From NCBI GenBank assembly GCA_903813345.2, contig CAIIXF020000006.1, forward strand, positions 28,777,936 through 28,837,935: a stretch of DNA of 60,000 nt, given 5' to 3'. Under the pieces are notes generated by a model that was not told the origin of the DNA, ran no database searches, and saw nothing but the letters and a program-made list of their open reading frames with translations. Both the position numbers and the translations under genes were made by a program. Below, piece by piece: positions 22,722-37,654 of the stretch; the first letter of the stretch is position 1, and every line of letters starts with the position of its first letter. Origin of the DNA: Owenia fusiformis (lineage: Eukaryota; Annelida; Polychaeta; Sabellida; Oweniidae).

Positions 22722-25700
22722 GTATGTCATCAATTGAATCATGGGTTTTCCCTCCTCTTCCCTAGCATTAATGATGATAGGTCAAACATACATTTTAGGC
22801 CAAGGTCATCGAACATAGTAATCTTGAATAAAAATACTATTAATATTGAACTGGGACTCAGATATTGAATAACAATATTATTTATCAATGGTATCTGTAA
22901 TGTAACTTACTTACAAGTCAAATGATAGATTGAAGATCTATTTGTTTAACTAATGCAATTTAGCATTTTATAAATATAATTGCTAGTTATTGTTTAAGGA
23001 TTTAAGCCCTGGACACAATGCAATGTGGACTGAATCATTCCTCAAAAAGATGTGCAGTATCGAATGTGAAGTCTAGGAAATAACGCCTGAGTTGAATGAA
23101 TCAGCCGCAAATCATAAATCTTTACATTGGAAAACATTTTCTACGAAATCCCATGAACGATACGAAATCACTAAAAGAACATAGTTTCAGTGAAGCGTTT
23201 TGCAACATTGCCTTATTACATAGCAAATACTGGTCTTAATGTGATTTTGACCTTGATTGCTCTTTACATTCCAACATGACCTTGACCTTGTGCAAGTCAT
23301 ATTCCGGTTACTCGTGTATCAATCGACGTTTATAGAAATTGTTTTGAGAATGATAATTGCCTTTAAGTAACCAATCGCGATCGGCGGTTGTGGCCAAGAT
23401 ATATTTAGGCTGACTCAATCCCCTCCTCCTAGTGTACCTAGACGAGATAAAGATCACAGAGAAATAATGAGCAAAAATGACACTAAAACAATATAATATT
23501 TTATTCAACATTTTTTATTAATGTGCATCAGATTTACTTTTTACTACCCAATCAGTCTATGTATTAGCACTGGCACTATTCTGAAGAGAATGCATCATTC
23601 ATGAACACTGTAATCATTCCTAAACGATTGGCTTCATATCTACTGGTTCTTTAATAGTCGTCCAAGCAAAAAACAGTAAATTAAACAATACCAGCCATAT
23701 CAAATGAAATAATTTGCATAATTCTATATTTTGGCTTTTGTTTAACAGAGGTATATATTACTTGCTGTGTGGGAAGACTACTCGCTCTAACATACTTGTG
23801 TATCCTTAATGAAGCCTGCATATTTCTCTGTCACGTCTTACAATCACTTCCATATTATAAGAAGTCAATAAAAACTAAATATATAGCTTAGTATGCCCAA
23901 TAGCTATATTGGATATAATTAATAGAGTTGATACGCGGTTGTTGGATTTTAATAACATACACCATCCGGGTAGCTTGGCTTGAATGATTAAGACGAATAA
24001 TGTGTAACGAAATATTGTTAAGTAAGTTGTTCTTTTGAAATCAATGATAAGCAATTTAGCTTTTAATTAAGAACTTAATCATGTTTCTGTTGAAGGCAAT
24101 AATATAAAATCGACTATTCAAACACAGATAGTCATTAACGTGAGCGTTGCCTGATTTCAATTAGGAGAGTTTCTCTTCCAGCCAAGCTTTTTGTTTATAA
24201 ATCAGGGCTAATCATTTGTTAAGGATGTTATTACCGGCAAATGGGGCATTTGTATACGTCTATAATTTTATTGAGTAAACATGACGAGAAAATGAACAAA
24301 ATCCAATTACAATTGTATTTTATGGTGGCATATCGAGTCAATCGAAAACATATTTGCTTATTGACTGTAGAACTGTCACAGTCCGACTAGAATATCCCAT
24401 GCCAGAAAGTAATATAATCTGTTCTACTGTAGGAGTGTGCAACAGCTCTTCTGTCTAGTAAATCAGAGATGTATTTAATCGCTCAGTCAGACCATTATAT
24501 TGGGGGTGATAAATGATTGCTTTGACGTGTTCGAGTCACTAATACGCGATCGCCGTTCAAAAATGTAAAAATTAAAATGTATTATTAACTAATAGTTAGC
24601 TGACACAAGATAATAATACATCATTAGAATGTGGGAACCAAATGACTTGGAGCTTTCTAGACTTTTTCATGTTTCTCATTGAAGGATACAACGTGGATTT
24701 TTTACTGTCATTTAAATGCCTAAAACAGAACTTTACTCTGTAACTTTTTTTGTGTCAAAATATCAAATATTTGTCCGAAATAAGCCCAATTGGATACTTA
24801 GCACGCATTGAGCGTCGTTATGATTTTAAGATGAATAAAATAATTACACGATACACACTTCGCAGAAGCGGTCACATCCGCTGAGTTTGGACATTTTTAA
24901 TTATACAAGTTTTACATGATATTTAAAAATAATAAAACTGCCATTATCTAATAAGGTAAATGAAGCGTGACGGACAAACACAAGAATCCTTCCATGCTTC
25001 AAGCGATATTAGGTTCTAATTGCATTTCCCAGGATCCGTGTAAAGATGTGTATTCTACCAAGACAATTACATCTCTTATTAGAAGCTAGTCTCTTTTCAA
25101 GCACACTATAAAATAGGACATTTTAAAGAGGTGAAACGTGTAATGTTTGTGCACTACTACAAACGTTTACTTTCTAGCTGATAGTTATGTTTTCTTTTTT
25201 GGACTACAGAATATTCTCGAGAAATGGGAAGCACGCTGGTTTGAGACAAGGCTAATATCTAAGGTAAAATGCGTCAAAGGGTATGTTTCGAATTTGAACT
25301 TGTATGGTTCGTTCTATTTAGTGAGAATATTATGGACCGATGTGGCTTGCAATGTATTTATTTCTAGTTTGCGATCTTTGGTGGATTCTAATGTCTTTTA
25401 TAGGTATACTGCGGTTAATGTGGTTAATCTTATAATATAATAGGGTTTATTTGTGTTATCACAATTGCATAATGGTCGCCAAGTGTTTTCTCTTGTTTTC
25501 TATGTCGATAATTACACACGCTTTATTTGACATTTGTACAGAAACATACTTTTCTTGGTAAGACGCTGGGATGATCAATTATTCAACGGCGCAACATGTG
25601 CGCCCAATCATTGCTTCTGTAATCGATATATTTTCAATAAATCCTAGGTAATTACTGATAATAAATCTCAACTATTTGAATATTGTACTGATTGTTAATT

Positions 25701-26815
25701 TGGAGGGTCTTTGGATTAAGTCGGTGGCATCATCTCTATATTAGAAAATCTTTGAGATTGTTTACCGAATATGAAGGTTACATATATCGTATTATTTAAA
25801 TTTTTACTCAAGATCAATGCGCCGAGGTATTACCCGAACTACTTCCTTAAGGATCTAGTTATTTCCCTACAAGGGCTATTCGAAGCAATAGTCTAACTGT
25901 TCCCCAAGCTGGCGCTTCATGATTTTATTCTAGACATTATGGCCAATTAATTTGTATTGTAAGCTTTATTGCCGAGATTTCAAAACATTTACCCTTTATT
26001 GAATACAGATAGTAGGTATCAGAGCTTGGTTTTTGTATTGGATGCATTTTATCAGCGGTTTTGAATCCATTAAGCGCAACAGCTTGGCCAAAACTGGTTT
26101 CATATTATACTTAGTAAGGTTATTGAAACAATACTTATATTCTACGGAGGCCTAATCACTGTAGCATTTGTGGCGTTTATAATTACTTGTTGTAATCATT
26201 AGTAAATATGAACCTGATTTTAATTTTAATATCGCATTGTTATTTATTGGCAAACTCGTGCCATGAAGCTAATTCTGGAGCGAGTGTCTCTTTTAGATTT
26301 TTCAAAAACGAAATACTCAATCTCCAAATTAGTCGTTTTATCTCCAATGCATCTTTTCCAAGATTAGAAGAAGTAAAAATCTGCATCGGGAGAATGCACA
26401 ATGCTGTTCTTATGTCACCATTTTTGATTGTGTTACACATTAATTGAGAGCACTTGAAATGGGAATGTTAGACGTCTTCTGGAAGTACTGTCTTGAAAAC
26501 GTGCTACATCAAAGACATGAAATCATTTATTAGTTGTTTCTATAAACATATTAAAACCATGACAAACAGATGAAAACATTTATTGTAGCAACTGTAAGCA
26601 ATCGTGCACTGTAGTAAATCTATAATTGAATCTGATTTGCAATCAATGGATTGAAGTTGACTTTGATGATTGCATCTTTAAACATGTATATTTGCCGCAT
26701 ATGTTCGTGTAGTTCTTTGAACTATATATTTTGTACATCATTAACACATGACACTAGCTTTTATGGTTGTCAATTATAGTATTACATTCTAGCATATCAC
26801 AGGGTTCCCGTCACG

Positions 26816-26911
26816 ACAATGCATCATTACACGAACGACAATGCAGAATCGCATACATGTTCAACAATGCATCATTACTCGAACGACAATGCAGTACTGC
26901 ATACATGTACG
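26816..26911. repeat. 48-bp tandem duplication (2 copies)
   Basis: Two copies with period 48 share acaatgcatcattac, cgaacgacaatgcag and gcatacatgt, with a few substitutions. Confidence 0.8.
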
Positions 26912-28049
26912 ACAATCCACCAATGTCTGAATTATTTTAAGCTATCACATATCCAGTGTTGAGTTACACTTCAACTTAAGTATATCTCCCAGGAAAAGCC
27001 AAGACCAAATGACAATTTCACAGTACAGAGCGCTTTGGAACACCAACAATTTATCCTTTTTGACAATTTAATGATCTGGTGCTTGTACTAGTTTCAACAT
27101 ACTTGGCGTTTCGCAAAATCATCGAAACACCTAAAAGTGAGCTGCTCAGACATAGATTAACATTAACTGTTCAACAGTACAATTACATCGACCCCGGTTA
27201 AAACTGCACAAAGAACCTTGGGATTATCCAAAAAGTAAGTCTTGGGCTTATGTTTCACGAAAAAACATAAGTTAGGAAATGATACCCTTTCCCCCGACGC
27301 CACCTGTTCCCTAAAACCACTACAGGATACAAACGACCTATCACGAGGCTTGGGATAAAATCCATGCTTCTAGATTAAATCTACAATCACATAGTAAAAG
27401 ATGGGCGCGTCCTGCTGAATAAGGGTACCCCTTTGCAAATCTTAATTTCTGACACTGATGTGGTACTCGGATCAAGGTGTCATTTCAAAATAGCCTAATC
27501 GATCAAAACATAATCGAAAAAAACAATATATCCTACATATTAGGATACACTCACTGGGGTGATTGTTGTTCATTCTTACAGTCATAAAGCAAACGTGAAT
27601 CATATTCAAGAACAATGATGTACCAAATAATTATAATATGCTATATTACATGAATTTATGTATACAGGGTAATGTAGCATGCGTTCAAACAGTCTTTTCA
27701 AAAATACATGTTTGATTTCTTAAGATGCCAAATGGTTATTTATAGAAGCCAACTGTTGCAAATCTATGAATGTTCTAATGTTCTATTGTTCACATTTGTA
27801 TCCAAATACAATAACATAGTTACATTCCTTATGTTATATCTGCCTTTACTAGCCAATACAAATTAGAAGCAAAGACAATTGATATTAAGCTTGTCAATTT
27901 ACCCTCATACTTTTTAATTTATTCTTAACGATTAATAAAAAACAAAGGAATTTACTGTGTTTGTGATTTGAGGTGAATGTCCTCGTCATCCTTTGAAAAA
28001 TGCGGTTAATGTGAGAAAATATTAACAATGCGATGTATGATAATATTGT

Positions 28050-28115
28050 AATTGTTACCACAATGTTATTGTTACCACAGTATTATCATTACCACAATGT
28101 CACTGTTACCACAAT
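28050..28115. repeat. degenerate ~18-21-bp tandem repeat
   Basis: About four copies of a ttgttaccacaatgtta-like unit (ttaccacaatgtta, ttaccacagtatta, ttaccacaatgtca, ttaccacaatgttg). Confidence 0.65.
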
Positions 28116-31100
28116 GTTGTGATGTAAGCCTGTCTAGGTGCCTCCACGCTAAGGAATTGCACTGATTATGTAAACGATATAATTACTCGACGCTAGCTGT
28201 AAGTCAAATGTGTTAATTTATTGTATGCCGGAAGTTAACCGTCGATTTTTAAGTCATAATCATTCTTGCGAAGCGGGTCTAAATAGTCAAGGTGTTGTAT
28301 TACAATATCTATATGAGTAATAAACGTTGATTAAATGATTAATAATAATTTATGATAACCCTGATAATATAAAATAAATAACTTTCTCGTTATGTACAAT
28401 TCCATCTAAAAGTTTGGAAACTTTTCTATTGAACGATGTGTTAAAACCTGATTATGTGTGACGACTTATAAAACATCATAATTTCCATAAGTTTCCGACC
28501 CTTTATGATAAAGTTAAAATACAAACATAAACGCCATGCAATGGGTCAAGGTTGACAAGCTTTTTAAGAGGGTATACAACAATCCTTGTCGCTCACAATT
28601 AACCACAGAATAATAAATTTTAAACGTTCATCTAATTATACATGCAATCATGGTATTATCTCGTTTGCAAATGTAACCTGAGACAAGCACGTGAGGACTT
28701 GCCTCTTCGAATTGTCGTTCTTTTACCCGATGACTGGTGTTAGCCCCGTGTAGTGAGTGGTCAGACGAGGGGTCAGTCGCCATTAACAATTCTAGACAGT
28801 ATCAGAACTATCATTGTTACCAATGTTATCTCGTGTCAATTTCAGCAATAGTCACATCTAATTACAAGAAAGTTTAAACCATTTCAATTAGGAGACTATT
28901 AGGCTCGCTCCAGGTGAAAATAAATGTTTATTTTGATGCTTAATTGTCGGATCTGGCTCAATATGGTGGCAGATGCAACATACTTTGGACGATCGGGAAT
29001 CCCCGCTGAGTTAATCACAGAGTGACGGAAATTAACGATCTTACACAGTACTCGGTTTGGTGCATCACGACCTTTCAGCAATTTTCTATTGAAGACTGGC
29101 AATTTTGCAGTAAAACATGGATAAAATTAATATAAAATGGATTCAAATCAATGTAATTAACAGTAAATGTTTAACTAAGTGTGATTAAGGGGTATGTATC
29201 AACACGGGGTGTGTCATGAAATGATATTTGGTCACTCGTACATGCCATCTTCAAAGTGACCAGTCGTTGGCCACTGTCAGAAGTGCAAGGCTGTGAGAAA
29301 ATTTTGAACAATAATAATGTTCTACACTTCGTTGTCAAAACATCTTAAGTTGCATTAAAAAATCTTTGGAACTATGATTCTTCGTCCATTAATTAATGGT
29401 CTAAATAGGACGCCCACATTTGTCCATAAAACATTTTCTCAATTATGTTTGAAGTATTTGACTGCTTGTATATTTTGCCACCTGTCGGAGATATCAAAGT
29501 CATTTATGAAATATTAGGTGTAATTTCACTTTTACGCCAATGAAATGTGATCTTTTAATTCTTTCCGTAAACATTTATTTCGCTGTGCTATGACGGTTGT
29601 TCCTACAGGAATCTGACAGGACTGTGTTTGACAATGCATATATGAATATGTTCTGTCAAGTACCACTATACTCCCGATAGACCAGGTCTACAATCCAAAT
29701 AAAACACAATCGGCAGGCACTTAATGTCATCTTAACTTAAAATCAGTACTTAAGTATGGGGCTTTCTTTTGAGAGATTCTACCGAGTTGTCATTTTTACT
29801 ATCTCCTGTCAAGCAATGATTCTGCCAACTTGGGCATTGTGATTTTACTCTTAGAAACTATAAACTCATGAATTTTCAATTTGTGTTACCTTTTAGTATG
29901 TGGCTGGTATTCAAATACAATATATCATGTACTTTCAAGCTATGGATTCTGTGACCACAACTACCAGCAATTTCTAAACGTTTATGTTTGTAAACGAGGT
30001 GATAGATATGGCTGTGAAACCAGCAATTGGTGTAAATTTATATCGCAATTCATTGAATGCAGATTCATTAAATTTCCCAATATTTTACATGAAAAATTGA
30101 AGAGATAGTAATGTAATATGTCTGGAGTTATAAGGGCCAATCGACTTTAATTATTAGAGTCAACAGTTTCATTACTATCCCGTTTACCCTTATTTGTAGT
30201 TGATATTCTATCTTACTGACTTGCTTGAACAAGATCATTAGGTATTGTTATGTTGATTTGTTTCTGGCGTTGTTGAAGTTAGAGCAGACAAGCTGATAGA
30301 AGACAATCCCATGTACTTTTGCGTGATTTTACTTGCTATTTGACCTCAAGTATCTCTTTCTCGGTTAGCTTGATCGCACTTCAATCTGTCAACCGCATAT
30401 CGTCCACAATCGGACGGCACACTAGAACGACTCAAACCCGCATATCTTGTGGTCAGTTGATTTTTGATATGATTTTTTGATTTCATTTCAAGCTTGGTAA
30501 AATAAAAGAATTCTTCAATAAAAAATAAATCGAAACTATAATTAAGTGCACGCTTTTAGAGTTTTTAATTTTTGATTAATCACTTTTTGTGATGCTTTCC
30601 AGGTGCGAATTACAATTAGCCTAGCCAGGTAGAAATTGTCTCTGGTAGACATCAATAATAAACAGAATAAACAAGAATTAATTGTGATTTGACAATAGGC
30701 TATAAGACAAGTGTGAAACATACATACTGGCATCAAATGGATGATTCAAAAATAATTCTTTATGGCACACGTCACAAAAAGCTATTAATCAAGTTAAAAA
30801 AGCAAAAAGCGTGGTAAAGTCACGCTGGATGGTCATAAGAAGGAATTTCACAATGCAACACCGTTTCGTTCTTATTTGGCTTCTTTGAAGCGCCAGGATC
30901 ATCTTCTGTTCACATTCATTTATCATTATCATTCGGCATGTCGTGTGCTGTAACCCACTAATTATGAGGGATGACAAAATCATATCACTTTAAGGTTACG
31001 TGTCAAAGACAACAACCCAAGACTCATGTTTTTGTATTTATTTTGATGAGTTTTTATTCTAATGCGATTTAGATCTTTCATTGAAAAAGTTCCCATGCAA

Positions 31101-34100
31101 ACTAATATATTGATGTCAGCATAGGTCATAGTTAATGAAAGATGTGACAGATGCAATATGGAAATTATAAAATTAGAGTCAAAATAAAAATAAGTAATGA
31201 TTAACAGACGCATGGATATCTTTAGTTAAACTTTTGGTTGGATTCATTTGAAGGTACTTTTGGGGATAGGAAGTGTCAGAGACGTGTGTCGGCAAACAGA
31301 CAGGTTTAAACAACACTTTTATCTAGTGTCTATGTGTTCCAACCCCTCGTATTTTCATACAATTTACGCCCTTCAATTTTCCCGTGTGGATGGCAGAACG
31401 AGAGCCTTTGCTGTTGATGTTATAAATTAAAAAGCATCCTTGCCTGGTCTATTAACAATGCGTTAATGTATGTGTGTATTTCTAGACAATATAAATGATG
31501 CTTATACTAGCATTGGCATAGGGTGCCGATTTCACAGCGGTATGCGCTTCATCGGGACCCATCAATACAATTCTCAAAAATCTGTTCGATTGCTCGGAGA
31601 AAGGAACTCTCTGCGAGGTCGATATGGTCAATGTTCAATTACCACGCTTGTTTGGCACTCGAGTGCCTATGAGGTTCGTCATCTGTAAATGAGCCCATCA
31701 AATTTTAATCTGATTTCAGAAGTTTTACTTTTAGGGAGGTAACCATAAATCAAACATCCCTTGTTTCCATATTTCGACTAACTTTTTACGCATGCGTAGT
31801 TAAAAGGTCATACGTCACACATTTAAGATCATTAGAGCTTCATTTTGCTTTCTTTTGTAAAACAATTTAAAAATGATTTTATGGCTTTAAAATAATTTTG
31901 TTTTCCACTTGATTTACAATAGATCATTTTGTAGACCATTTGCCAGAACATCTGATCGTTATTTCCTTTCTGAAAAGTAATAAAATATTAACCGTTTGTT
32001 CACTGTAATAAAACACGAACTGTTTATTCAGATAAAACTAAAACTGTTATGTCATCATTCTAATTGCTGCTTTTATTACCTTCACTTCTTGACATTCATT
32101 CCATCTTCATCTTGTTAATATATATTATTATAGATTGCTAAAAACCTTATGCTTTACACTAATAAAATACTAGAAACACAAATATACACGTTAACCTGTA
32201 CGTATTGAAGCAGTATATCATCCCCAAAACAACGGCACCATGGAACGCATTAACAAGAGCAGGTCTCTGAATACACATATATTGGAGTCTCAAAAGAGGG
32301 ATTCAATCACGGTGAAATGTGGTACAAGAGCAGCTCCAATAAATAATAAAAATAAAGAAATAAAAACATAAATCACCTTTGATATCATAATAGTAAATAC
32401 AATTGAGCAAGTGATAATGAGCTCACTTTGGTTTTAAGGAGATTTAAATACAATTTATTTCAATATGTTAAGATGTTGCTATAGATCTAAATGTACATCT
32501 ACAATATTCACGCTTGCTGTCACGTACTGATTTGTCAGCGTGTCTTAGAATAGGCTCCACACCTTCCCACGTATCATTGTTTATTTTGTATGTTGAATTT
32601 ACTTGCTACCCTTCAATATGAGTAAATGATTACATTATTAATAAAATAACATATTAATTGTACATTTGTGTTTTGTTCTTTTATTATGTCTCTCTTGTTG
32701 GTAGACTGCGATTCCTTTTTAACATTAGAATTAGTGTGACCATAATATGTGTCCCCTTAAACCACTTTCCAAATGGTTAAATTCTGAAACGCTCACTATC
32801 TGGACAGACTGTCAGTGAATAGCGAGGGTTGTAACATTAAATGACATTGGAATCGACCCTTAAAGTCTACCTGAAAGTAAGGTCAAACGCTATGAAAGCT
32901 TCTAAATTATATTCATGCCCATTAACTTCATATTAAATTGAAAATGTTGAATTTTAACATCCTTTCACTTTGCGAACGTATTGTCGAGAATATGGAATAC
33001 TTTAACAGGACTTGACAAGTCGTATATATTATCGATATTCTTTCACATGCCGAGAAAGAACTAAAATAGTTTAAATCTTTGTTGGAAATTATTGAGCTAT
33101 CGGTTGCCGCTCTTCAACCCTTTTCCTTTGATTAACGTTTTTGGGCTGTTTTAGACTTCTATGTTTTTGTTTGTGGTAACTATACGCGTTGTTTGATACA
33201 TGTACAAAATGTATAGACTTTGTTTATGTTTCAAATCGAACTACATATTATTATGACATTGATCAATTAAGATAATGATACTATTAAAAATCCACTATTT
33301 AAATGTCAGTTAAATGAACAACCTGACATGAGAAATGGATAATTCGAAATAGATTCATCACCCCATAGATAATATTTGACACATTGTCACAAATACAATT
33401 GATGAAATGGTATCAAAATACAACACATGCGAAAACAACATAAAATAAATCTGCCCCAAATTTGACAAGACCATCGACAAAAATGAACAAACGATATTGT
33501 GTTAAACAAATGATTTATAGCCTTCAATATATTTTGGCACTTTATGAACATTAAAACTCAATCTACTAAATACAGTGTATAATTCATCCATCAAATAGGA
33601 AGAAAATTGATATTGTTGTCTCAGTACGTAATTGTTTAACTGATCACAAATTCTGAGTGATGACAATAAATGGTCGTTTAATTAAAACAGCTCTCTCTAT
33701 TAAGCTGTTAAGACCATATGTTACAGCCAGTAATAACGAAACTATTAGAAAATTCCAACATCCATAAAGCTTAGATCGATTTCAGAACAGGGATTATGTC
33801 AAAACCTTATCCATAGATATCAAATATATTAGATTAGTTATTTTGTGATGATTGTTATAAGAATAGTAGATATTAAGGAAATTGATTCTTTTCTCAATTG
33901 CAATTCTCAATTGACTATTTAAGACTCCAAAGATGATGGACAGCTTTTATATCTTTAATTAAAACTCGAGTTGATCAAACAAAAATTTATCAAATGATGT
34001 CCTCAATCATTCTCAGAACAGTATTTCTTAATATTACAAATACTAAAGATTTCAATAATAAGGCTTGGTACCTCAGTTTTTCTCCTTTGTTACACGTAAT

Positions 34101-34499
34101 CCCGGTTTCCTCGTTAAGTTGATTTGTGCTGATGAGAAAGTGCAAAATACAACATTTCAAGAACAAAAAATATATATCAACGTAGTCAGATCTGGGGTGA
34201 TTTGGACCAGAATTCTGACTATTCGATATTATTTGAGTTCGAATGCTATAACTATTATCTTCATTTAAATTCTTCAATATTTCCGTTATGATTTCAGCAT
34301 TTACCCGTTGGGCAGCATTGTCTTAAGGTTTAGGATTGTGACCATGTGTCTTGAATTTTTGGAAAGGATTGCATTCAAAGTGGCTTCTTAGTACTACTGA
34401 TCATTGGATTCGATGTTAGAGTTCTTAAATTCTTATCACCACGTGTTTCGTAGTTTTTATAGGGGACGAAAGAATTGTTTATTTGTTTGGAAGATCATT

Positions 34500-35185
34500 G
34501 TATTGTTTGGATATTGGGGTTTTGTTTTCCTTATTCTTAGTTGTTTTGTTTGAATGTTTGGGTTTGTTTTTTGGGGGTTGCTTTCCTTATTGTTAGTTGT
34601 TTTGTTTGGATGTCGGGGTTTGTTTTCCTTATCATCAGTTGTTTTGTTTGGATGTTGGGGCTTGTTTTCCTAATTCTTAATTGTTTTGTTTGGATGTTTG
34701 GGCTTGTTTTCCTCCTGAGTTGTTTTATTTGGATGTTGGGGTTTGTTTTCCTTATTCTTAGTAGTTTTGTTTAAATGTTGGGGGTTGCTTTCCTTATTCT
34801 TAGTTGTTTTGTTTGGATGTTGGGGCTTGTTTTCCTAATACTTAATTGTTTTGTTTGGATGTTGGGGTTTGTTTTCCTTATTCTTACTTGTTTTGTTTGG
34901 ATGTTGGGGTTTGTTTTGCTTATTCTTAGATGTTTTGTTTGGATGTTAGGGTTTGTTTTCCTAATCTTAGTTGTTTTATTTGGATGTTGGGGTTTGTTTT
35001 CCTTATTATTAGTTGTTTTATTTGGATGTTAGGGTTTGTTTTCCTTATTCTTAGATATTTTGTTTAGATGTTGGGGTTTGTTTCCATACTCTTAGTTGTT
35101 TTTTTGGATGTTGGGGTTTGTTTTCCTTATTCTTAGTTATTTTGTTTGGATTGTTTGGTTTGTTTTCCTTATTCTTAGTTTTTTT
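34500..35185. repeat. 42-bp G/T-rich tandem satellite, ~16 copies
   Basis: Head-to-tail units of about 42 bp (ttgttttgtttggatgttgg, then ggtttgttttccttattctt and ag) with small indels. The strand is extremely cytosine-poor, and each unit has one GGGG run. The unit is a multiple of three, so hydrophobic frames (34541-34774, 34775-35032) run through it, but they shift with each indel and are not a gene. Confidence 0.93.
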
Positions 35186-36643
35186 ACTTGTGTTAAAGTA
35201 ACTGTGCTCATATATATTTCCTAAAGTAGAATGAAGAAACTTAGGTTTTTAATGCTTTTCCGTTTTCCCCTCGGCCGTTATATTCACATATTCTTAGTTT
35301 GTACAATATCTATAACAACCATCAAATAGATTCCGAATATCTTTCAAACCTCCCAGATAGTGAAAAAGAAAATGAAAACATAAGCAACTGTAGAAGTATC
35401 TGAAGTATCACATCATTATATTGTCAAATACGTACAATCATTAAACTAACTCATTAATTTGTTTCAACCAATGGTCAATTTTGTCTTGAATTGGCCCCAT
35501 TAACATTCTAATAGAAACCCAGGCTTTAGATTGTGAAAATTAAGTAAAAAATCACTTGCAAATGAACCATATTGAGACCATATATCACCATAGTATAGGA
35601 CATTATTAAAAACGAATACCCATCCATTTACCATGTGTGCCTGACATCTTTAAATCTTCAAGGATTTTGAATCAAATCAGCCGCAAATATTAATGAAATA
35701 TACAGCTTATTACCCATGTTTAAAATGACTCGTTTGGCAAATTCCACCAGAATTCTCCCAAAAATCAAGCGACGTTTCATGACCTAATAAGTTAACGTGT
35801 AAACGTCATACCCTTGCAGTTGACTGATCGTAGATTCGTTGTTTATAAAACCAGTTGTAGTTGGAATAGACACGACAATCGAATTACCATATGCAGGTTT
35901 ATTCACGGGGATTTCTGAAAATACTTTGTTTGATTCCGTTGCGTCCAGTTGAGTTGAGATATAAGGCTATAACTCATCTGCTGTATCGAAATAACTTTGG
36001 TTTTGAATTTTAACGATGGTTTATCAACCCGTAATGATTTCATTTAACAGCAATGTTATTCTGAAGCGAAGTTATCACAAACAAAGCATTGTTTTTTAAC
36101 CAATCTAATTTTACAGTAGTTTACAGTGTTATTGTTTCTTAATGGCTAATACCAAGTCATCATCTGTTAGCTATTTTATTCAATTAAGGGATTAGATTTG
36201 CAACAATTATTAATTAAAACGTAAAGCAAAGGTATGTTGTTGCATGGTTGATGGAAATACGATTAGTAAAGGGGCGTGGGAACACCCCAGAATGAATACT
36301 TTCCCCTCGTTTGAGATTATTTCAAATACATTCAACTTTTACCTTGTAATGAAAATTCAAAAATGACAAGTTTGACGGTTGGTGGAGTTTATTCCTTTAA
36401 AAAGTTAAATTTGGTCTTTTACCGGAAAAGGGTACGTCAAGTAAATATTATGCTTCTAATTTTCAGTTGATTTTTTGTATTAAATAGTTCTAAGGGTCTG
36501 CGATAATTTTGATTATTGATCTGAATTTGTAGTTCCTTGTGATCTAAATACGGTGGTTTAGTCCTGTGGTTTAACACAACGCAGCAGTCGGTGACTCTAC
36601 AGGGTGTTCCTAAAGTGAAAATTAATATTGTCAGAATATTATA
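35186..36643. other. non-coding AT-rich stretch
   Basis: No recognised coding sequence, array or RNA gene. The longest frame is a short minus frame at 36437-36673 that runs into the neighbouring foldback. Confidence 0.5.
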
Positions 36644-36777
36644 GGAATATCCTATGGTTTTGAAAAATATCATTTATATCCATGAGTGGATATTGATATC
36701 TTCATGAGTGAGCGCAGCGAATGAGTGTATCCATGAGTGGATATAATTGGTATTTTTGAAAAACCATAGGATTGTCC
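36644..36777. mobile_element. 134-bp foldback element, family also at 57.58 kb
   Basis: The left arm ggaatatcctatggttttga pairs with the right arm tttgaaaaaccataggattg + tcc. Inner arms repeat ccatgagtgg. The central segment gtgagcgcagcgaatgag (36708-36725) and the right arm recur at 57582-57657, where the left arm is missing. No coding capacity; consistent with a non-autonomous dispersed element. Confidence 0.75.
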
Positions 36778-37654
36778 GTTCATCCCATGGGAAATCATCA
36801 TCAACGAAAAAGTTGAAAAATAAAAAATAGGCGATATCACTCTGGCCCTGATATATGAAACATTACTAACAATATTAGAGTAAAATTTATGTCAAATCTA
36901 CACTATCCTATCACTGGACATTTTCATCGCTAGTTGGAGATATAGTTACCCCCTGCATCCCAAAAGGAAAATATTTCCGAGCCCAGAATAGGCATGTACT
37001 AATAGGACTACAAAGTATTAATGAAGATGAAATCCGATATTTGTTCGATGTGAGAAAATGCCAACATCTTTTGGAATTATTTGGTCATGATTCTACATCA
37101 CACATAATTGTTGCAACGTTTGATAGGTTCCAACTAAATGTATCGTATCACAACGTGATTATTGTTTGGTGCAATATTAAAAATTGGCTGTACCATATAC
37201 ATTTGGAACACCGTGTAATCATCACTCTGTTAAATGACCACTACACAGCATAATAATTAGTGTTATATTTATGATTGAGTGTGATATGGCTTTTACAATT
37301 AAATGACCGTACCCTTTCCCCATTTTGCATTTTTATTCCAAAACAGACCGAGAACAGTGTTATTGTTAAATCAAAGCTGTCTATATTTACAGAACGCCCT
37401 GGTTAACTAACCTTTTGATCCCGATCGTATTTTTAGTTGTATTAGTTGTTAACTTGTAGATAAAAATAACCCCACTGTCAAAAAGAGATTAATTGATTAT
37501 TATTATGATACAGAAATTTACACATTTATTGACTTGATTACATGTAGTAATAGCAACCTTAGACGATCTAGTTTAACCGCTTGTATTGGTAACAACAAAA
37601 TAATGTATATATTGTGCATTATGTAATAAGAATGGGGTTATTTGATAATAGAGA
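36778..37654. other. non-coding stretch between repeats
   Basis: Only one frame of ~70 codons (37041-37253), not recognised. AT-rich, no array. Confidence 0.5.

Larger units (their letters stand above)
22728..34499. other. long intergenic interval between the two dbx genes, no gene recognised
   Basis: Nearly 12 kb of AT-rich DNA with only sub-100-codon frames (e.g. 25147-25440, 26208-26447, 31470-31688), none recognised. Small direct repeats occur at 26816-26911 and around 28050-28115. A perfect palindrome TACGCATGCGTA lies at 31787-31798. Regulatory elements for the dbx pair could lie here, but nothing in the sequence alone proves it. Confidence 0.45.

Noticed and set aside
25147-25440. 97-codon plus-strand frame in the intergenic interval
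   Set aside because: Composition is typical of random AT-rich sequence and there is no recognised domain.
34541-35032. Hydrophobic frames resembling a multi-pass membrane protein
   Set aside because: They follow the 42-bp G/T satellite and shift frame at each indel.
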